Positions 63,688 to 64,000 of a stretch of DNA of 64,000 nt are shown here, piece by piece (within the stretch, counting starts at the first letter, position 1; each line of letters opens with the position of its first letter). The stretch is taken from the NCBI RefSeq assembly GCF_019670105.1, contig NZ_AP023032.1, forward strand, positions 4,674,001-4,738,000, in the 5' to 3' direction. A program made the position numbers and the translations under genes. The notes under the pieces were generated by a model. It was not told the DNA's origin. It saw only the letters and a program-made list of their open reading frames with translations, and did no database searches. The DNA comes from Agarivorans albus. Lineage in GTDB: Bacteria > Pseudomonadota > Gammaproteobacteria > Enterobacterales > Celerinatantimonadaceae.

Positions 63688-64000
63688 TCAATAACCGGGA
63701 GTTAAAGACAATGGCGCTTGCTGCAGAGCCGAAAGCTGTTCTTTAAGCGCGAGTATTTGGTCTTCCCAATAACGTTGCGAGTTAAACCAAGGAAAGGCGC
63801 GTTGAAAGGCTGCATCTTGCCAGCGCCGTGCTAACCAGCCCATGTAGTGAATCATTCGCATAGCACGCAGCGGCTCAATTAAGGCCAGCTCACTGCTATC
63901 AAATTCACAAAAGGCCTCATAGCCTTCTAATAGAACTTCTAATTGCAGGCGGCGCTCATTGTCATCTCCAGCCAGCATCATCCATAGATCTTGCACGGCA
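63688..64000 (-). CDS. srkA: Stress response kinase SrkA, C-terminal part, runs off right edge
   Basis: The frame stays open to the last base of the window, so only the last 104 or so residues are seen. AVQDLWMMLAGDDNERRLQLEVLLEGYEAF and IEPLRAMRMIHYMGWLARRW, FPWFN and LQQAPLSLTPGY match the end of E. coli SrkA (YihE), a Ser/Thr kinase that counters MazF and oxidative killing. The apparent GTG start at 63994-63996 is internal. In E. coli srkA is directly followed by dsbA; here a CYTH gene and an acyl-CoA ligase lie in between. Confidence 0.93.
   Translation of the reverse strand, partial: AVQDLWMMLAGDDNERRLQLEVLLEGYEAFCEFDSSELALIEPLRAMRMIHYMGWLARRWQDAAFQRAFPWFNSQRYWEDQILALKEQLSALQQAPLSLTPGY

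Noticed and set aside
63688-63996. Complete 102-residue gene at the right edge
   Set aside because: The frame stays open to the window end and matches the C-terminus of SrkA; the apparent GTG start is internal.

Overview
The window reads as chromosomal DNA of a marine gammaproteobacterium of the Alteromonadales type. An Agarivorans-like organism would fit, but that is inference from gene style, not an identification. Supporting signs are a conserved gammaproteobacterial core (gmk-rpoZ-spoT-trmH, srkA and dsbA with a yihG-type acyltransferase nearby, glmS with a DeoR regulator, ung, qmcA with an NfeD gene), several large secreted or lipid-anchored proteins with acidic Pro-Glu/Pro-Asp linkers, a C-terminus resembling a GlyGly-CTERM sorting tail, and sugar-polymer genes (pullulanase, beta-helix protein, maltose-type MFS transporter). 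No rRNA, tRNA, CRISPR array, insertion sequence or prophage was recognised.

Layout. 1-4.2 kb: 5' part of a lipoprotein pullulanase, a divergent secreted endonuclease I and a membrane diguanylate cyclase. 4.4-11.5 kb: a giant internally duplicated lipoprotein, an M14 zinc carboxypeptidase and a small MscS channel. 11.7-21.6 kb: a sugar-acid catabolic locus. A leftward operon encodes an isocitrate/isopropylmalate-type dehydrogenase, the three parts of a tripartite tricarboxylate (TctCBA) transporter, a Gfo/Idh/MocA oxidoreductase and an SMP-30 lactonase. A rightward operon encodes a 3-oxo-tetronate kinase (OtnK), a 3-oxo-tetronate 4-phosphate decarboxylase (OtnC) and a small ABM-fold protein. 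A GntR/FCD regulator lies between them, and identical 16-bp perfect palindromes sit in both promoter regions. This is the best candidate here for an undescribed pathway, because the usual tetronate dehydrogenases (LtnD, DenD) are absent and an ICDH-fold enzyme takes the slot.

21.7-30.3 kb: a YcaQ-type DNA glycosylase, then a block of exported proteins of largely unknown function: a lipoprotein with one c-type heme motif, a lipoprotein with SYLF-like and beta-barrel-like parts, a DUF2141 protein and a beta-helix/Calx-beta protein. 30.5-33 kb: AraC regulator, GNAT acetyltransferase and a second ABM protein, with two attC-like inverted repeats between the latter two. 33-37.7 kb: glmS and its DeoR regulator, a fatty-acid-hydroxylase family protein and DUF2804. 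37.9-39.4 kb: an SLC45-type sugar transporter behind a CRP-like site and a LacI-type palindrome resembling one upstream of the pullulanase. 39.5-41.5 kb: a 64-residue protein, a DUF1456 protein and an ABC-type periplasmic binding protein. 41.5-44.8 kb: a LysR / DoxX / pirin / glutathionyl-hydroquinone reductase stress module.

45-64 kb: stomatin/NfeD pair, LEA-type lipoprotein, parvulin, a second diguanylate cyclase paralogous to the first, ung, ppk2, then gmk-rpoZ-spoT-trmH (stringent response and tRNA modification), a Cache-domain chemoreceptor, HIT protein, yihG-type acyltransferase, two overlapping solute-binding protein genes without permeases (one GlpV-like), dsbA, an acyl-CoA ligase, a CYTH protein and the 3' end of srkA, which runs off the right edge.

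All functions are from reading motifs and remembered family features; no database search was possible.
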